DNA of 33,734 bases from Bacteroidales bacterium (GCA_022361295.1 JAKSBD010000174.1:1-33734); one strand, 5' to 3'. Shown: positions 16,763-27,228, numbered from the stretch's first letter. The notes: generated from the sequence alone by a model not told the origin. Program-made: numbers and translations.

Positions 16763-19699
16763 ATGGCAGTTGGAAAAAGACTTAGTAAAGTAGCACGAGA
16801 GTTCAATGTTGGACACCACACCATTGTGGAGTTCCTGCAGAAGAAAGGTTTCAAGGTAGAAACCAACCCGAATACAAAAATCTCGGAAGAGATGTATTCT
16901 CTTCTGTCACAAGAATATCGTGGCGATTCACATGTTAAAAAAGAGTCGGAAAAACTGGCTAAATTAAAGGAGAAATCGAAGAAAGAATCGATTTCACTTT
17001 CAGATATCAGAGATGATATTGAGCCAGCTAAAGAGAATGAAAAACCGGCTGAAAAACCGGCTGCCAAGGATGAATCCGGACCTAAAGTAGTTGGCAAAGT
17101 AGACTTAGATGCTTTAAAGCCTAAGAAAAAAGAAGCTCCTGCCCCTGCTCCAAAACCGGAGAAAAAAGCTGAAGTAGCGCCTAAGCAGGAAACTCCTAAA
17201 AAGGAAGAAAAGCCAGTAGAGAAAAAGGTTGAAAAGAAACCTGTTAAAAAACCTGAGCACATTCCTACTAAAGTGGAACCAGCTGAAGAAATGAAGGTAG
17301 TTGGTAAGATTGACCTTGAAAAAAAGCCAGTTAAACCAGCTGAAAAACCTCAGAAAGAAAAAGCGCAGCCTAAAGCAGAAGTGAAGAAAGAAACACCAGC
17401 TCCTAAACCAGCGGCGGAAGCAAAACCAAAGCCGGTAAAAGAAGCGAAACCAGCAGCAGAAAAAGCAGCAGAAGCACCTGAGAAAAAGGAAGAAAAGCCA
17501 GCAGGAGAAGATACTTTCAGAGCCACACAAGTTAAGAAATTGTCTGGCCCGACTGTAATTGGTAAGATTGAGTTGCCAAAAACTCCAGCTAAATCAGATA
17601 ACAAATCTGCTGCCGATAAAAATGCGAATAAGAAGCGTAAGCGTAAACGCATCAAAAAAGATAAAGAGAAGGTTGATATTAGCCAAAAGCAGCAACAAGG
17701 AGGCGAAAACAAACAACAGGGCGGCGGTCAGAGAAATGACAATCGTCCACAAAGACAACGTCCGGCTCGCGTTAAAAAGCGTCCTGTAAAAGCTGAGGTT
17801 AACGAGGAAGATGTACAAAAGCAAATTAAAGATACTTTAGCGCGCTTAACTTCTAAAGGTAAAAGCAAGGGTGCTAAACACCGTCGTGAAAAACGTGAAA
17901 TGCAGTCTCAGCGCCAACAGGCCGAGATGGAACAAGCAGACAAGGAAAAGTCAATTTTGAAAGTTACTGAGTTCGTAACTGCAAATGAATTGGCTAACAT
18001 GATGGAAGTACAGGTGAACCAAATTATTGCAACCTGTATGAGTTTAGGTATGTTTGTTTCTATCAACCAACGTCTGGATGCTGAAACATTAGCCTTAGTA
18101 GCAGAAGAATTTGGCTATACCATTGAATTCGTAAGTGCAGATGTAGTTGAATCCATTGTTGAAGAGGAGGATAAAGACGAAGATTTACAAGATCGTCCGC
18201 CAATTGTTACGGTGATGGGTCACGTTGACCACGGTAAAACTTCATTATTGGACCACATCCGCCAGGCAAACGTAATTGCCGGAGAGGCAGGTGGTATCAC
18301 ACAGCACATTGGAGCTTACAGTGTAACACGAGAAGATGGTCGTCAGATTACTTTCCTTGATACTCCGGGTCACGAAGCCTTTACAGCGATGCGTGCGAGG
18401 GGTGCACAGGTAACTGATATAGCAATTATTATTGTTGCGGCTGATGATAACGTGATGCCTCAAACAGTTGAAGCAATTAACCACGCAGCAGCAGCAGGTG
18501 TACCTATTGTGTTTGCAATCAACAAAATTGACAAGCCAGGTGCCAACCCGGATAAAATTAAAGAAGAGCTGGCTAATATGAACTACCTGGTTGAAGACTG
18601 GGGTGGTAAATATCAGTGCCAGGAAATTTCAGCCAAGAATGGTGTTAACATCGATGAGCTACTTGAAAAAGTATTGCTTGAAGCTGACCTTCTTGAGTTG
18701 AAAGCTAATCCTAATAAACGAGCAGTTGGTTCGGTAATCGAATCATCATTAGATAAAGGTCGTGGTTACGTAACTACATTACTTGTTCAAAGCGGAACAA
18801 TGCGTGTTGGTGATATGATGTTATCAGGTTCACATTCCGGTCACGTTAAAGCAATGTTTAACGAACGTAATCAAAAGGTTGAAGAAGTGGGTCCATCAGA
18901 ACCAGCATTAGTACTTGGTTTAAATGGTGCACCACAAGCCGGTGAACGCTTTAACATCATGGAAGATGAACGCGAAGCGAAAGACATTGCAACTAAGCGT
19001 GAGCAGCTTCAGCGTGAACAGGGAATGCGTACGAAGAAGCACATTACACTGGATGAGATTGGTCGACGTATCGCCATTGGTAACTTCCAGGAGTTAAATG
19101 TAATTGTGAAAGGTGATGTGGATGGTTCTATCGAGGCTCTTTCTGACTCATTAATTAAGCTTTCTACTGAAGAGATTCAGGTGAATGTTATTCACAAAGC
19201 GGTGGGTCAGATCTCAGAATCAGATATCATGTTAGCAACTGCATCAAACGCCATTGTAATTGGTTTCCAGGTACGTCCGTCTATGGCAGCCCGACGCATT
19301 GCAGAGAAAGAAGAAATCGATATTCGCCTTTACTCTATCATCTACGATGCAATTGAAGAATTAAAATCTGCGATGGAAGGTATGTTATCACCTGAAATCA
19401 AAGAGGAAATTACCGCAACCATCGAAATCCGCGAGACATTCAAAATCTCGAAAGTGGGTACAATTGCAGGTTGTATGGTGAAAGAAGGAAAAATCAAGCG
19501 TACCAATAAAGTACGATTAATCCGTGAGGGTATTGTGGTTTATACCGGTGAACTTGGCTCGCTTAAGCGCTTTAAAGATGATGTGAAAGAAGTAGCATCA
19601 GGTTACGAGTGTGGTTTGAACATCGACAAATACAATGACATTAAAGTTGGTGATATTGTTGAAGCTTACGAAGAAGTTGAAGTAAGCCGTAAATTATAA
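16763..19699 (+). CDS. infB: Translation initiation factor IF-2
   Basis: IF-2 is the GTPase that brings initiator tRNA to the 30S subunit and promotes subunit joining. The 978-residue protein starts with an IF2_N helix bundle ([26 protein letters not shown]). A long Lys/Pro/Ala/Glu-rich unstructured region (about 60-370) follows, containing three spaced copies of a VVGKIDL-like motif. Next come a second IF2_N ([21 protein letters not shown]) and the G domain: [33 protein letters not shown]. Domains II, III and the fMet-tRNA-binding domain IV complete it. It closes the rimP-nusA-infB operon ahead of a strong terminator. Confidence 0.97.
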   Translation: MAVGKRLSKVAREFNVGHHTIVEFLQKKGFKVETNPNTKISEEMYSLLSQEYRGDSHVKKESEKLAKLKEKSKKESISLSDIRDDIEPAKENEKPAEKPAAKDESGPKVVGKVDLDALKPKKKEAPAPAPKPEKKAEVAPKQETPKKEEKPVEKKVEKKPVKKPEHIPTKVEPAEEMKVVGKIDLEKKPVKPAEKPQKEKAQPKAEVKKETPAPKPAAEAKPKPVKEAKPAAEKAAEAPEKKEEKPAGEDTFRATQVKKLSGPTVIGKIELPKTPAKSDNKSAADKNANKKRKRKRIKKDKEKVDISQKQQQGGENKQQGGGQRNDNRPQRQRPARVKKRPVKAEVNEEDVQKQIKDTLARLTSKGKSKGAKHRREKREMQSQRQQAEMEQADKEKSILKVTEFVTANELANMMEVQVNQIIATCMSLGMFVSINQRLDAETLALVAEEFGYTIEFVSADVVESIVEEEDKDEDLQDRPPIVTVMGHVDHGKTSLLDHIRQANVIAGEAGGITQHIGAYSVTREDGRQITFLDTPGHEAFTAMRARGAQVTDIAIIIVAADDNVMPQTVEAINHAAAAGVPIVFAINKIDKPGANPDKIKEELANMNYLVEDWGGKYQCQEISAKNGVNIDELLEKVLLEADLLELKANPNKRAVGSVIESSLDKGRGYVTTLLVQSGTMRVGDMMLSGSHSGHVKAMFNERNQKVEEVGPSEPALVLGLNGAPQAGERFNIMEDEREAKDIATKREQLQREQGMRTKKHITLDEIGRRIAIGNFQELNVIVKGDVDGSIEALSDSLIKLSTEEIQVNVIHKAVGQISESDIMLATASNAIVIGFQVRPSMAARRIAEKEEIDIRLYSIIYDAIEELKSAMEGMLSPEIKEEITATIEIRETFKISKVGTIAGCMVKEGKIKRTNKVRLIREGIVVYTGELGSLKRFKDDVKEVASGYECGLNIDKYNDIKVGDIVEAYEEVEVSRKL

Positions 19700-19720
19700 A
19701 AGAGTCTTATACTATATACT

Positions 19721-19752
19721 AAAAATGGTCATCCAAGCGGATGACCATTTTT
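19721..19752 (+). terminator. Terminator after infB
   Basis: AAAAATGGTCATCC-AAGC-GGATGACCATTTTT is a perfect 14-bp stem with a T-run, 22 bp after the infB stop. The A-run on the left would let it act on the minus strand too. Confidence 0.9.
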
Positions 19753-19830
19753 GTTATATCACTATTTAATTATTGATTATCCGTCATCAAGCATAAAATA
19801 TTTCACAGCAAACAACCAACACAACTTGTT

Positions 19831-19950
19831 CCGCAGAGGCGGAAGAGGCGCTGAGCCACAGAAATTTTATAACATATTTCAAAATTAACCCCGATGGCTA
19901 ACGGGGTGTACCATTGCTTCTCTGTGTTTATTCTTTGAGCGTAAATGCGG
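19831..19950. repeat. Degenerate inverted element (CGCAGAGGCG type) with a CCCCG/CGGGG hairpin
   Basis: Between the infB terminator and the kdsB end, CCGCAGAGGCGGAAGAGGCG opens the element and TGCGG closes it. The inner parts GCTGAGCCACAGA and TCTCTGTG...TTTGAGC pair loosely. At its centre ACCCCG-ATGGCTAA-CGGGGT (19888-19907) forms a 6-bp hairpin. On the minus strand this hairpin is followed by TAATTTT and may terminate kdsB. It is of the same general style as the sufD-sufS element. Confidence 0.45.
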
Positions 19951-19972
19951 ACTATTATTTTTTTGTGAAATA

Positions 19973-20728
19973 CTAGATCAAACCTGACTTTAAAAGGTTT
20001 TCCAAATCCTCAGGCGTATCAATACCATGCGATTCTTCAGTCGTTTCCTCAACGCGTATTGAATAACCATTTTCGAGCCAGCGCAACTGCTCCAATGATT
20101 CTGCACCTTCCAATTGACCTACTGCCAACTGTGTGATCTCAAACAAAACATCAGCCCTGTAACCATATAAGCCAACGTGATTAAAGTATTGATGCAAATC
20201 AGCCCATTGTCCTTCCTCCTTGCCTCGTAAATACGGGATAGGCGAACGACTAAAATACAAGGCTCGTTTATCATTGCTTAATACAACTTTCGGCTTATTG
20301 GGATTAAACAAATCTTCCGATGAAACAACCGGCTTTACCAAAGTTGCCAGTTCTGTGTTTTCATCATTAAAGCAGCCAGCGACAGACGCAATTTGTTTAG
20401 GGCTTATAAAAGGCTCATCACCCTGAATATTAATAACCGCATAAAAATCAGTTTGCTCTATCTCCTTTACCTTAGTCAAAGCTTCTGCACAGCGATCTGT
20501 TCCACTTTGGTGATCCACTGAGGTCATCACTACTTTCCCACCAAAATCAATTACTGCTCTTTCAATGCGTTCATCGTCGGTTGCAACATAAACACAATCT
20601 AACTCCTTGCTAGCTTGTTCATATACACGTTGAACCATAATTTTTCCACCAATATCAGCCAATGGTTTGCCTGGGAAACGCGTAGATGCATACCTGGCCG
20701 GAATAATTCCTAATATCTTTTTAGTCAT
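19973..20728 (-). CDS. kdsB: 3-deoxy-manno-octulosonate cytidylyltransferase KdsB
   Basis: KdsB activates KDO with CTP to CMP-KDO, the donor for the lipopolysaccharide inner core. The protein has the nucleotidyltransferase N-terminus ILGIIPARYASTRFPGKPLADIGGK, VYVATDDERI, the INIQGDEPFISPKQ motif, RSPIPYLRG and the C-terminal block YGYRADVLFEITQL...LEQLRWLENGYSIRV. The track starts at a TTG (20737); I choose the ATG at 20728, giving MTKKILGIIPARY at the family's normal position and about 251 residues. It is monocistronic, convergent with infB, and functionally joins the lpx genes. Confidence 0.96.
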   Translation of the reverse strand: MTKKILGIIPARYASTRFPGKPLADIGGKIMVQRVYEQASKELDCVYVATDDERIERAVIDFGGKVVMTSVDHQSGTDRCAEALTKVKEIEQTDFYAVINIQGDEPFISPKQIASVAGCFNDENTELATLVKPVVSSEDLFNPNKPKVVLSNDKRALYFSRSPIPYLRGKEEGQWADLHQYFNHVGLYGYRADVLFEITQLAVGQLEGAESLEQLRWLENGYSIRVEETTEESHGIDTPEDLENLLKSGLI

Positions 20729-20749
20729 CGCTATCAATTTTTACTTCCA

Positions 20750-20757
20750 CAAATTTA
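20750..20757 (-). promoter_or_regulatory. Candidate -7 box for kdsB (TAAATTTG on minus strand)
   Basis: TAAATTTGTGG on the minus strand fits TAnnTTTG and lies about 22 bp upstream of the chosen kdsB ATG. No clear -33 box is seen. Confidence 0.4.
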
Positions 20758-20782
20758 TCAAGTTATACCATTTAAACATTTA

Positions 20783-21034
20783 TTCGGCCACTATTAATTC
20801 AATAGATCGTTAGACTTTAGACAATAGACATCGGAGCTATGAAGAATTAATTCCAATTGAATTTCGGAATGCGCCTTTAGAATTTTGATGTTTAATTGGT
20901 ATAAGTACTCTTAATGGTTTCAGAACTTATTTACAAGGTGCTTAAAACCAATTTATAAAACCAAACAAGTAAATTAGATCAAACATCTATTTTTCAATTG
21001 TTTACAAAAAGTTAACAATCTATTGTAATTTAAT
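20783..21034. repeat. Diverged intergenic repeat, copy A (contains the 53-bp element)
   Basis: TTCGG, ATTCAATAGATCGT, AGAC, then TTACA, GCTTAAAACCA, CAAACAAG, ATCTA, TCAATT, TTACAAAAA, AAC and CTATT occur here in the same order as at 31168-31310. Between AGAC and TTACA this copy holds about 100 extra bases, including the 50-bp repeat at 20853-20902. The rest of the gap to 21201 is AT-rich and contains the sigma-54 regulator's probable -7 box. Confidence 0.75.
20850..20902. repeat. 53-bp element with terminal inverted repeats, copy 2
   Basis: The 50 bases from CCAATTGAATTTCGG (20853) to AATTGGTAT (20902) are identical to 9895-9944 in the same orientation. The left tip here is ATTCC instead of ATACC, so its inverted terminus has one mismatch. 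It lies inside copy A of the diverged repeat and is absent from copy B. Confidence 0.85.
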
Positions 21035-21144
21035 AAAGGAATTAAATCTATTTCCCTGGTGTAAACTTCAGTCAAATGCACTTCAATAAACCTATTTTTA
21101 ACAAAATTTGTTGGACTACATATAAATGAATCGCTTCAGAATTG

Positions 21145-21152
21145 TAACTTTG
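21145..21152 (+). promoter_or_regulatory. Candidate -7 box for the sigma-54 regulator operon
   Basis: TAACTTTG at 21145-21152 fits TAnnTTTG, 50 bp before the start codon. The -33 region shows no well-spaced TTTG. Confidence 0.4.
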
Positions 21153-21201
21153 TCAGGTTTTCTGCAATTTTAGCAGGTTTATTTGAAGATATCAGTAGGG
21201 A

Positions 21202-22449
21202 ATGGATTTACAACAAATCAAACAACGTTTCGGAATAATTGGTAATTCATTTGGGCTTAATCGCGCCATTGATGTAGCTGTGCAGGTGGCTCCAACTGAT
21301 TTATCGGTATTAATAACAGGAGAAAGCGGAACCGGTAAAGAGGTGATGCCACAAATTATCCATCAATCGAGTGCCCGAAAGCATGGCTCATATATTGCGG
21401 TTAACTGTGGTGCTATTCCTGAGGGAACCATCGACTCCGAATTATTTGGCCATGAGAAAGGTGCTTTTACCGGTGCCTTATCCGATAGAAAAGGCTATTT
21501 CGAAGAAGCTAATGGCGGTACTATTTTCTTAGATGAGATTGGTGAATTGCCGCTTAATACACAGGTACGATTACTTCGTGTATTAGAAGCAGGTGAATTT
21601 ATTAAAGTTGGCTCTTCAAAGGTACTCAAAACGGATGTTCGCGTAGTAGCTGCTACCAATGTAAAAATGGAACAGGCTATTAAAGAAGGTAAGTTTCGCG
21701 AGGATTTATTTTACCGTTTAAACAGTGTGCCTATTTCTATTCCTCCTTTGAGAGAAAGAGCTGACGACATTTATTTATTATTCAGAAAGTTTGCCAACGA
21801 TTTTGCCACACGTTACCGTATGCCTGCAATACGCCTAAGCTCTGATGCCAAAGAAATGCTATTGCGCTATCGCTGGCCAGGAAATATTCGTCAATTAAAG
21901 AATATTACAGAGCAAATTTCTGTTATTGAGCAACAACGTGAAATTAACGGGGAAGCTATCACTAAGTATCTTCCATACCATTCGGGCGATAATTTACCGG
22001 CTATTATAACAGATAATAAAAAAGAAGATTCTGATTTTAGCAACGAGCGAGAGATCTTATATAAAGTATTGTTCGACATGAAGAACGATATGCATGATTT
22101 AAAAAAGCTTGTTCTGGACCTGATGGAAAATGGTGGCGTTAATGCGCAAGGTGAACATGCCCAAATCATTCAGAAACTATATCAGAGTGAAGATGGCGAC
22201 TTTGTACCGGGCAATAACAATGTACAGCCTATGACTTATTCTCAACCTGTTCATGAAGAAGGTCATGGCCCTATCCAGGATACAGAAGAGTTCGTGGAAG
22301 AATCTCTTTCATTGGCCGATAAAGAAATAGAATTAATTAAGAAAGCGCTTGATAAATACAATGGCCGTCGTAAACAAGCAGCTGTTGAATTAGGTATTTC
22401 AGAACGTACCTTATATCGTAAAATTAAAGAATATCAGATAGAACGATGA
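21202..22449 (+). CDS. Sigma-54-dependent transcriptional activator without receiver domain
   Basis: The 415-residue protein is a bacterial enhancer-binding protein. The AAA+ domain begins almost at the N-terminus: Walker A GESGTGKE (40-47), the sigma-54 contact loop GAFTGA (87-92), Walker B GGTIFLDEI (105-113), and RLNSVPISIPPLRERADDI. A Fis-type helix-turn-helix closes it (KKALDKYNGRRKQAAVELGISERTLYRKIKEYQ). There is no receiver, GAF or PAS domain, so activity must be controlled by abundance, a partner, or the linker (about 255-365, charged, with Gln/Asp-rich stretches). Its last four bases overlap the LptE-like gene (ATGA), implying translational coupling to envelope genes. Target genes cannot be named from here. 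Confidence 0.92.
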   Translation: MDLQQIKQRFGIIGNSFGLNRAIDVAVQVAPTDLSVLITGESGTGKEVMPQIIHQSSARKHGSYIAVNCGAIPEGTIDSELFGHEKGAFTGALSDRKGYFEEANGGTIFLDEIGELPLNTQVRLLRVLEAGEFIKVGSSKVLKTDVRVVAATNVKMEQAIKEGKFREDLFYRLNSVPISIPPLRERADDIYLLFRKFANDFATRYRMPAIRLSSDAKEMLLRYRWPGNIRQLKNITEQISVIEQQREINGEAITKYLPYHSGDNLPAIITDNKKEDSDFSNEREILYKVLFDMKNDMHDLKKLVLDLMENGGVNAQGEHAQIIQKLYQSEDGDFVPGNNNVQPMTYSQPVHEEGHGPIQDTEEFVEESLSLADKEIELIKKALDKYNGRRKQAAVELGISERTLYRKIKEYQIER

Positions 22450-22952
22450 GTAAAATAAATATCATAGTAACCTTATGCCTGTCATTAATTGTGAGCGCTT
22501 GCTCCATCAATATGACCATGAGCGGTGCGTCAATCCCTGAAAACCTTAATACATTTTCAGTGCAGTATTTTGATAACCGCGCCCCCCTTATTAATCCTGT
22601 TTTAAGTCAAAACCTAACAGAAGGATTAAAAGACCGTATTGCCAATGAATCTCGTCTAAACCTGGTTAATGGTACCGGAGATGTGGATTTTTCGGGTGAA
22701 ATTACCGGCTACAGTGTACGTCCAATGGCTATACAGGCCGATGCTGTTTCTGCTGAAACACGATTGAGCATGACTGTCAAAGTGCGCTATAAAAACTATA
22801 AAGATCCAAAGCTTAACTGGGAAAGTTCCTTCTCGGCATTCCGTGATTTTGAATCATCGCAAAATATCAATGCCATTGAAAATGAATTAACCGCTGAGAT
22901 GATTGAAGAAATTACCGAAAACATTTTCAATAAGTCTTTCGCCGATTGGTAA
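22446..22952 (+). CDS. lptE: LptE-like outer-membrane lipoprotein
   Basis: The 168-residue protein has a lipoprotein signal peptide (KINIIVTLCLSLIVSAC, lipid Cys19). The mature part GASIPENLNTFSVQYFDNRAPLINPVLSQNLTEGLKDRIANES matches the LptE family of Bacteroidota. The remainder has the family pattern of a beta-sheet with helices (GDVDFSGEITGYSVRPMAIQ...ETRLSMTVKVRYKN). LptE plugs the LptD translocon that inserts lipopolysaccharide into the outer membrane. It overlaps the sigma-54 activator by 4 bp and precedes the TPR gene by 20 bp. This order is common in the phylum; assignment rests on pattern and context. Confidence 0.85.
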   Translation: MSKINIIVTLCLSLIVSACSINMTMSGASIPENLNTFSVQYFDNRAPLINPVLSQNLTEGLKDRIANESRLNLVNGTGDVDFSGEITGYSVRPMAIQADAVSAETRLSMTVKVRYKNYKDPKLNWESSFSAFRDFESSQNINAIENELTAEMIEEITENIFNKSFADW

Positions 22953-22972
22953 AATAGTATTGCCTTAACTCT

Positions 22973-23902
22973 ATGAAGAAAACAGACTTTTTTGATTTAG
23001 TTGCTGAACCGGCATTACTCAATGAGGAATCATTACCTGCGTTGAATGAAATCGTAGAGGAATTTCCCTGGTTTCAAACAGGTCGTATGCTATTAATCAA
23101 AAACCTTCATACTATTGAGCATCTTCGATTCAATGGGGAGTTAAAACATTCTGCTGCGTTCATTGCTGACAGAAAACGGCTTTTTGAGCTTATTCACAAT
23201 CATTCTGCTCTTTCTGTTGAAGAGGATCAAACAACGGAAGAAATCAAACAGCCGGCAGAGGAGACAATTGAGGTACAAATCGATGAAGAGGTAGAAAACA
23301 AAAAATCATCTGTTGGTATCACTACTAAAGTAAGCTCTATTGCTGACTATTTCCAGGCAGATGATGTTTACGAGACGGCAGAGGGAAGCCAGATTGATTT
23401 TTCTGTTATGTCTGATGATCAATCAGACAAAGAAGAAACATCATCGATGGTCATGCCAAGTGTTGACTTTTTGGGCTATGAATCATCAGAGTATGTTGGT
23501 TATGAGCTTAAAGAAAGCATTGACCCGGAAGAGAAAAAAGATGAGAGTCATTCATTTTCTGATTGGTTAACCATGCTTCGTCATGCCCCCGTTCAACCGG
23601 AAGAAAAACCGGTGAAGAAAAAATCACAGCAAATTATTGATAATTTCCTTCAGATCGATTCACCGAAAATCATTCCATCACTCAATAAGCAAGAGGAAAA
23701 AGAGAAGGTGAAACCGGCATTTGACAATGATTCTGACGATAGTTCAGATGATTTAATGTCAGAAACTTTAGCTGATATTTACATCAGGCAAAAGCACTAT
23801 GATAAAGCAATTGGGATATATGAAAAGCTACGTTTGAAATATCCCGAAAAAAATGCTTACTTTGCACGTCGAATTAGCGACTTAGAAAAATTAACAAATT
23901 AA
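22973..23902 (+). CDS. Hypothetical protein with C-terminal tetratricopeptide repeat
   Basis: The 309-residue protein has no signal peptide. The N-terminal 70 residues (FFDLVAEPALLNEESLPALNEIVEEFPWFQTGRMLLIKNLH) form a helical unit seen in Bacteroidota proteins at this locus. The middle (about 85-250) is acidic and probably disordered. The C-terminus holds one clear TPR (ETLADIYIRQKHYDKAIGIYEKLRLKYPEKNAYFARRISDLEKL). It lies between the LptE-like gene and secG with short gaps of 20 and 15 bp, so it is probably cotranscribed. A role in envelope or secretion is only suggested by neighbours. Confidence 0.85.
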   Translation: MKKTDFFDLVAEPALLNEESLPALNEIVEEFPWFQTGRMLLIKNLHTIEHLRFNGELKHSAAFIADRKRLFELIHNHSALSVEEDQTTEEIKQPAEETIEVQIDEEVENKKSSVGITTKVSSIADYFQADDVYETAEGSQIDFSVMSDDQSDKEETSSMVMPSVDFLGYESSEYVGYELKESIDPEEKKDESHSFSDWLTMLRHAPVQPEEKPVKKKSQQIIDNFLQIDSPKIIPSLNKQEEKEKVKPAFDNDSDDSSDDLMSETLADIYIRQKHYDKAIGIYEKLRLKYPEKNAYFARRISDLEKLTN

Positions 23903-23917
23903 ATAATTGAGCGAGAT

Positions 23918-24280
23918 ATGTATACTTTTGTTTCGATATTAGTAATCTTAGTAAGTATCTTTTTAATCCTTATTGTTTTGGTTCAGAACTCTAAGGGTGG
24001 TGGTTTAGCATCAAACTTCTCATCACAAAACCAGGTGATGGGTGTTCGTAAAACAACTGATTTCTTAGAAAAAGCAACATGGACAATGGCTACTGCTTTA
24101 TTGGTATTGTCATTTGTAGCAGTAATGGTATTGCCAAAAGGACAGATGACCGGTGCTGAAATTGATGAGAAATTAAACACTTTACCATCACAGCAGCAAG
24201 AAATGCAGGCTTTCCCTTCTCCTGCACAAGGCGATGAAGAAGCTACTACAGAAGAAGCTCCTGCTGAAGAAGGCAACTAA
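23918..24280 (+). CDS. secG: Preprotein translocase subunit SecG
   Basis: SecG is a small non-essential subunit of the SecYEG inner-membrane channel. The 120-residue protein has TM1 at about 3-22 (FVSILVILVSIFLILIVLVQ), the conserved NSKGGGLASNFSSQNQVMGVRKTTDFLEKATW cytoplasmic loop, and TM2 at about 52-71 (MATALLVLSFVAVMVLP). An acidic Gln/Glu-rich tail follows. It is the last gene of the sigma-54 regulator/LptE/TPR/SecG group, ending at a terminator. Confidence 0.95.
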   Translation: MYTFVSILVILVSIFLILIVLVQNSKGGGLASNFSSQNQVMGVRKTTDFLEKATWTMATALLVLSFVAVMVLPKGQMTGAEIDEKLNTLPSQQQEMQAFPSPAQGDEEATTEEAPAEEGN

Positions 24281-24301
24281 TCACTAAGATTTAAAAATAT
24301 T

Positions 24302-24334
24302 AAAGAGGAAATCCGTTTGGGTTTCCTCTTTTTC
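24302..24334 (+). terminator. Terminator after secG
   Basis: AAAGAGGAAATCC-GTTT-GGGTTTCCTCTTT forms a 13-bp stem with one G-T pair, then TTCG. It lies 21 bp after the secG stop. Confidence 0.85.
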
Positions 24335-24681
24335 GTTTAACCGTTTTATTTCAAAGAGTTTTAACGGTTCACGCACAGAAGTTGGGTCTGATCTGGAATT
24401 CAGTAGAGTGATGCTGCTGCTGTTTTAAGGTCAGATAGAGACTTGTTTAGTTTTAATTCTCTACATAATCCATACGCTCACCCCTTCCAGAGATGATATA
24501 CACAAGTCAGTTTACCACCGACTTCAATGGTGATTATTCATGTTATGTCCATTCAGGACCATTAAAATGTTAATATCACTTACTGAAAAATCCTATTTTA
24601 CAATAATAGCTGTCTGAGGATAAAAAAGTTGGAATTTAAAGATCGACATCCAAAAGTTTCTTTGGCAATTCTTACCAACTT

Positions 24682-24769
24682 CTTCGGCATTGCATTGAAA
24701 CTGCTTCGGGACAACTTCGGGTCCGCTTCGGATCAACCTCGCTGTCAGCGAGGTTGATCCGAAGCGGAT
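24682..24769. repeat. 11-nt periodic CTTCGG tract ending in a 23-bp perfect palindrome
   Basis: Consecutive 11-base units read CTTCGGCATTG, CATTGAAACTG, CTTCGGGACAA, CTTCGGGTCCG, CTTCGGATCAA. The 3' part is a perfect inverted repeat: TCCGCTTCGGATCAACCTCG then CTG (24722-24744), a single T, and the exact complement (24746-24768). It is much more GC-rich than its surroundings and has no T-run after it, so it is not a normal terminator. Confidence 0.85.
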
Positions 24770-24959
24770 ACCTTTCAGACTACCGGAAGGTACTTCCTTA
24801 ACAGGAACCTGTCAGCAGTACCACAAGTCAATATTTAGATAATTACGTAACGCATTCCTCTGCCCTTTCACGCTCTAAAAAATCCAATGTTTATTGACAA
24901 TGATCATCTATACACTGAATCCACATATTGAAATAAAGGCGAATGTATCATTATCAGCC

Positions 24960-25078
24960 TGTCATGGCACCATGTCACATGACAAGGCTAAACAATCCAT
25001 CTGCAATTTTGACCTTGTATCATTCTCTTCATGTCAGTCATCTGCAAAAAAGTCAGTGAAACTTATAAAAATATGTCA
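24960..25078. promoter_or_regulatory. Cluster of TGTCA words upstream of groES (candidate operator region)
   Basis: TGTCATG (24960-24966) and CATGACA (24978-24984) form a perfect 7-bp inverted repeat with an 11-base centre that holds another CATGTCA. Further TGTCA words lie at 25032 and 25074. No CIRCE element (TTAGCACTC-N9-GAGTGCTAA) is present. A TTTGGCATACTTTGTG at about 25086-25101 is the best promoter-like sequence between this cluster and groES. Confidence 0.4.
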
Positions 25079-25151
25079 TAAATTGCTTTGGCATACTTTG
25101 TGAGAAAAAAGCAATCGTAAAAATTTAAAACAACATTAAAAATTAATAGAT

Positions 25152-25430
25152 ATGTCAGAATTAAAAGGAAGAATCTTAGCCGGCAAAATTTTGGTTAAGC
25201 CTCAGGCAGCTGAAACAACAACAGCAAGCGGAATTATCATTCCTGATTCAGCCAAAGAAAAACCATTACAGGGTGAAGTTGTATTGGTTGGTGATGCTAA
25301 AAAAGACGAAGCTATGGAAGTGAAAATTGGTGATACAGTATTGTATGGTAAATACGGTGGTACTGAATTATCAATCGAAGGCGAAGACTACTTGTTGATT
25401 TCACAATCTGATGTATTATACATCCTTTAA
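25152..25430 (+). CDS. groES: Co-chaperonin GroES
   Basis: GroES is the heptameric lid of the GroEL folding chamber. The 92-residue protein has the family N-terminus (GRILAGKILVKPQAAETTTASGIIIPDSAKEKPLQGEVVLVG), which includes the mobile loop. The C-terminal part GDTVLYGKYGGTELSIEGEDYLLISQSDVLYIL is also typical. It is followed by groEL after 93 bp. The region upstream holds possible operator words but no CIRCE element. Confidence 0.97.
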   Translation: MSELKGRILAGKILVKPQAAETTTASGIIIPDSAKEKPLQGEVVLVGDAKKDEAMEVKIGDTVLYGKYGGTELSIEGEDYLLISQSDVLYIL

Positions 25431-25502
25431 TAACTAAAATACTGGTTTAGTGGCAGATTAAGCTTCTGCCTACTACCATACCGCGATAACTATTGCGACT
25501 AA

Positions 25503-27170
<1,668 letters not shown>

Positions 27171-27198
27171 GAATCATCACAAACAAATTATATAGAAG

Positions 27199-27228
27199 AA
27201 GGGAAGTCCATTGGGCTTCCCTTTTTTT
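27199..27228 (+). terminator. Terminator after groEL
   Basis: AAGGGAAGTCC-ATT-GGGCTTCCCTT forms an 11-bp stem with one G-T pair and is followed by TTTTT. It lies 28 bp after the groEL stop. Confidence 0.9.

Larger units (their letters stand above)
24335..25151. other. Gene-free 0.8-kb region between secG and groES
   Basis: No convincing ORF; the 69-aa track ORF at 24894 lacks any family pattern. The left part (24335-24660) shows nothing I can name. The middle holds an 11-nt periodic tract and a 23-bp palindrome (24682-24769). Two small hairpins follow: GGAAG-GTA-CTTCC near 24785 and ACAGG-AA-CCTGT near 24801. The right part (24960-25100) holds several TGTCA words before groES. Confidence 0.7.

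Noticed and set aside
17114-17712. Minus-strand Phe/Ser/Arg-rich ORFs
   Set aside because: Antisense shadows of the Lys/Glu/Pro-rich IF-2 linker.
25085-25101. Sigma-54 promoter before groES (TTTGGCATACTTTGTG)
   Set aside because: The -24 GG is present but the -12 GC element is missing.
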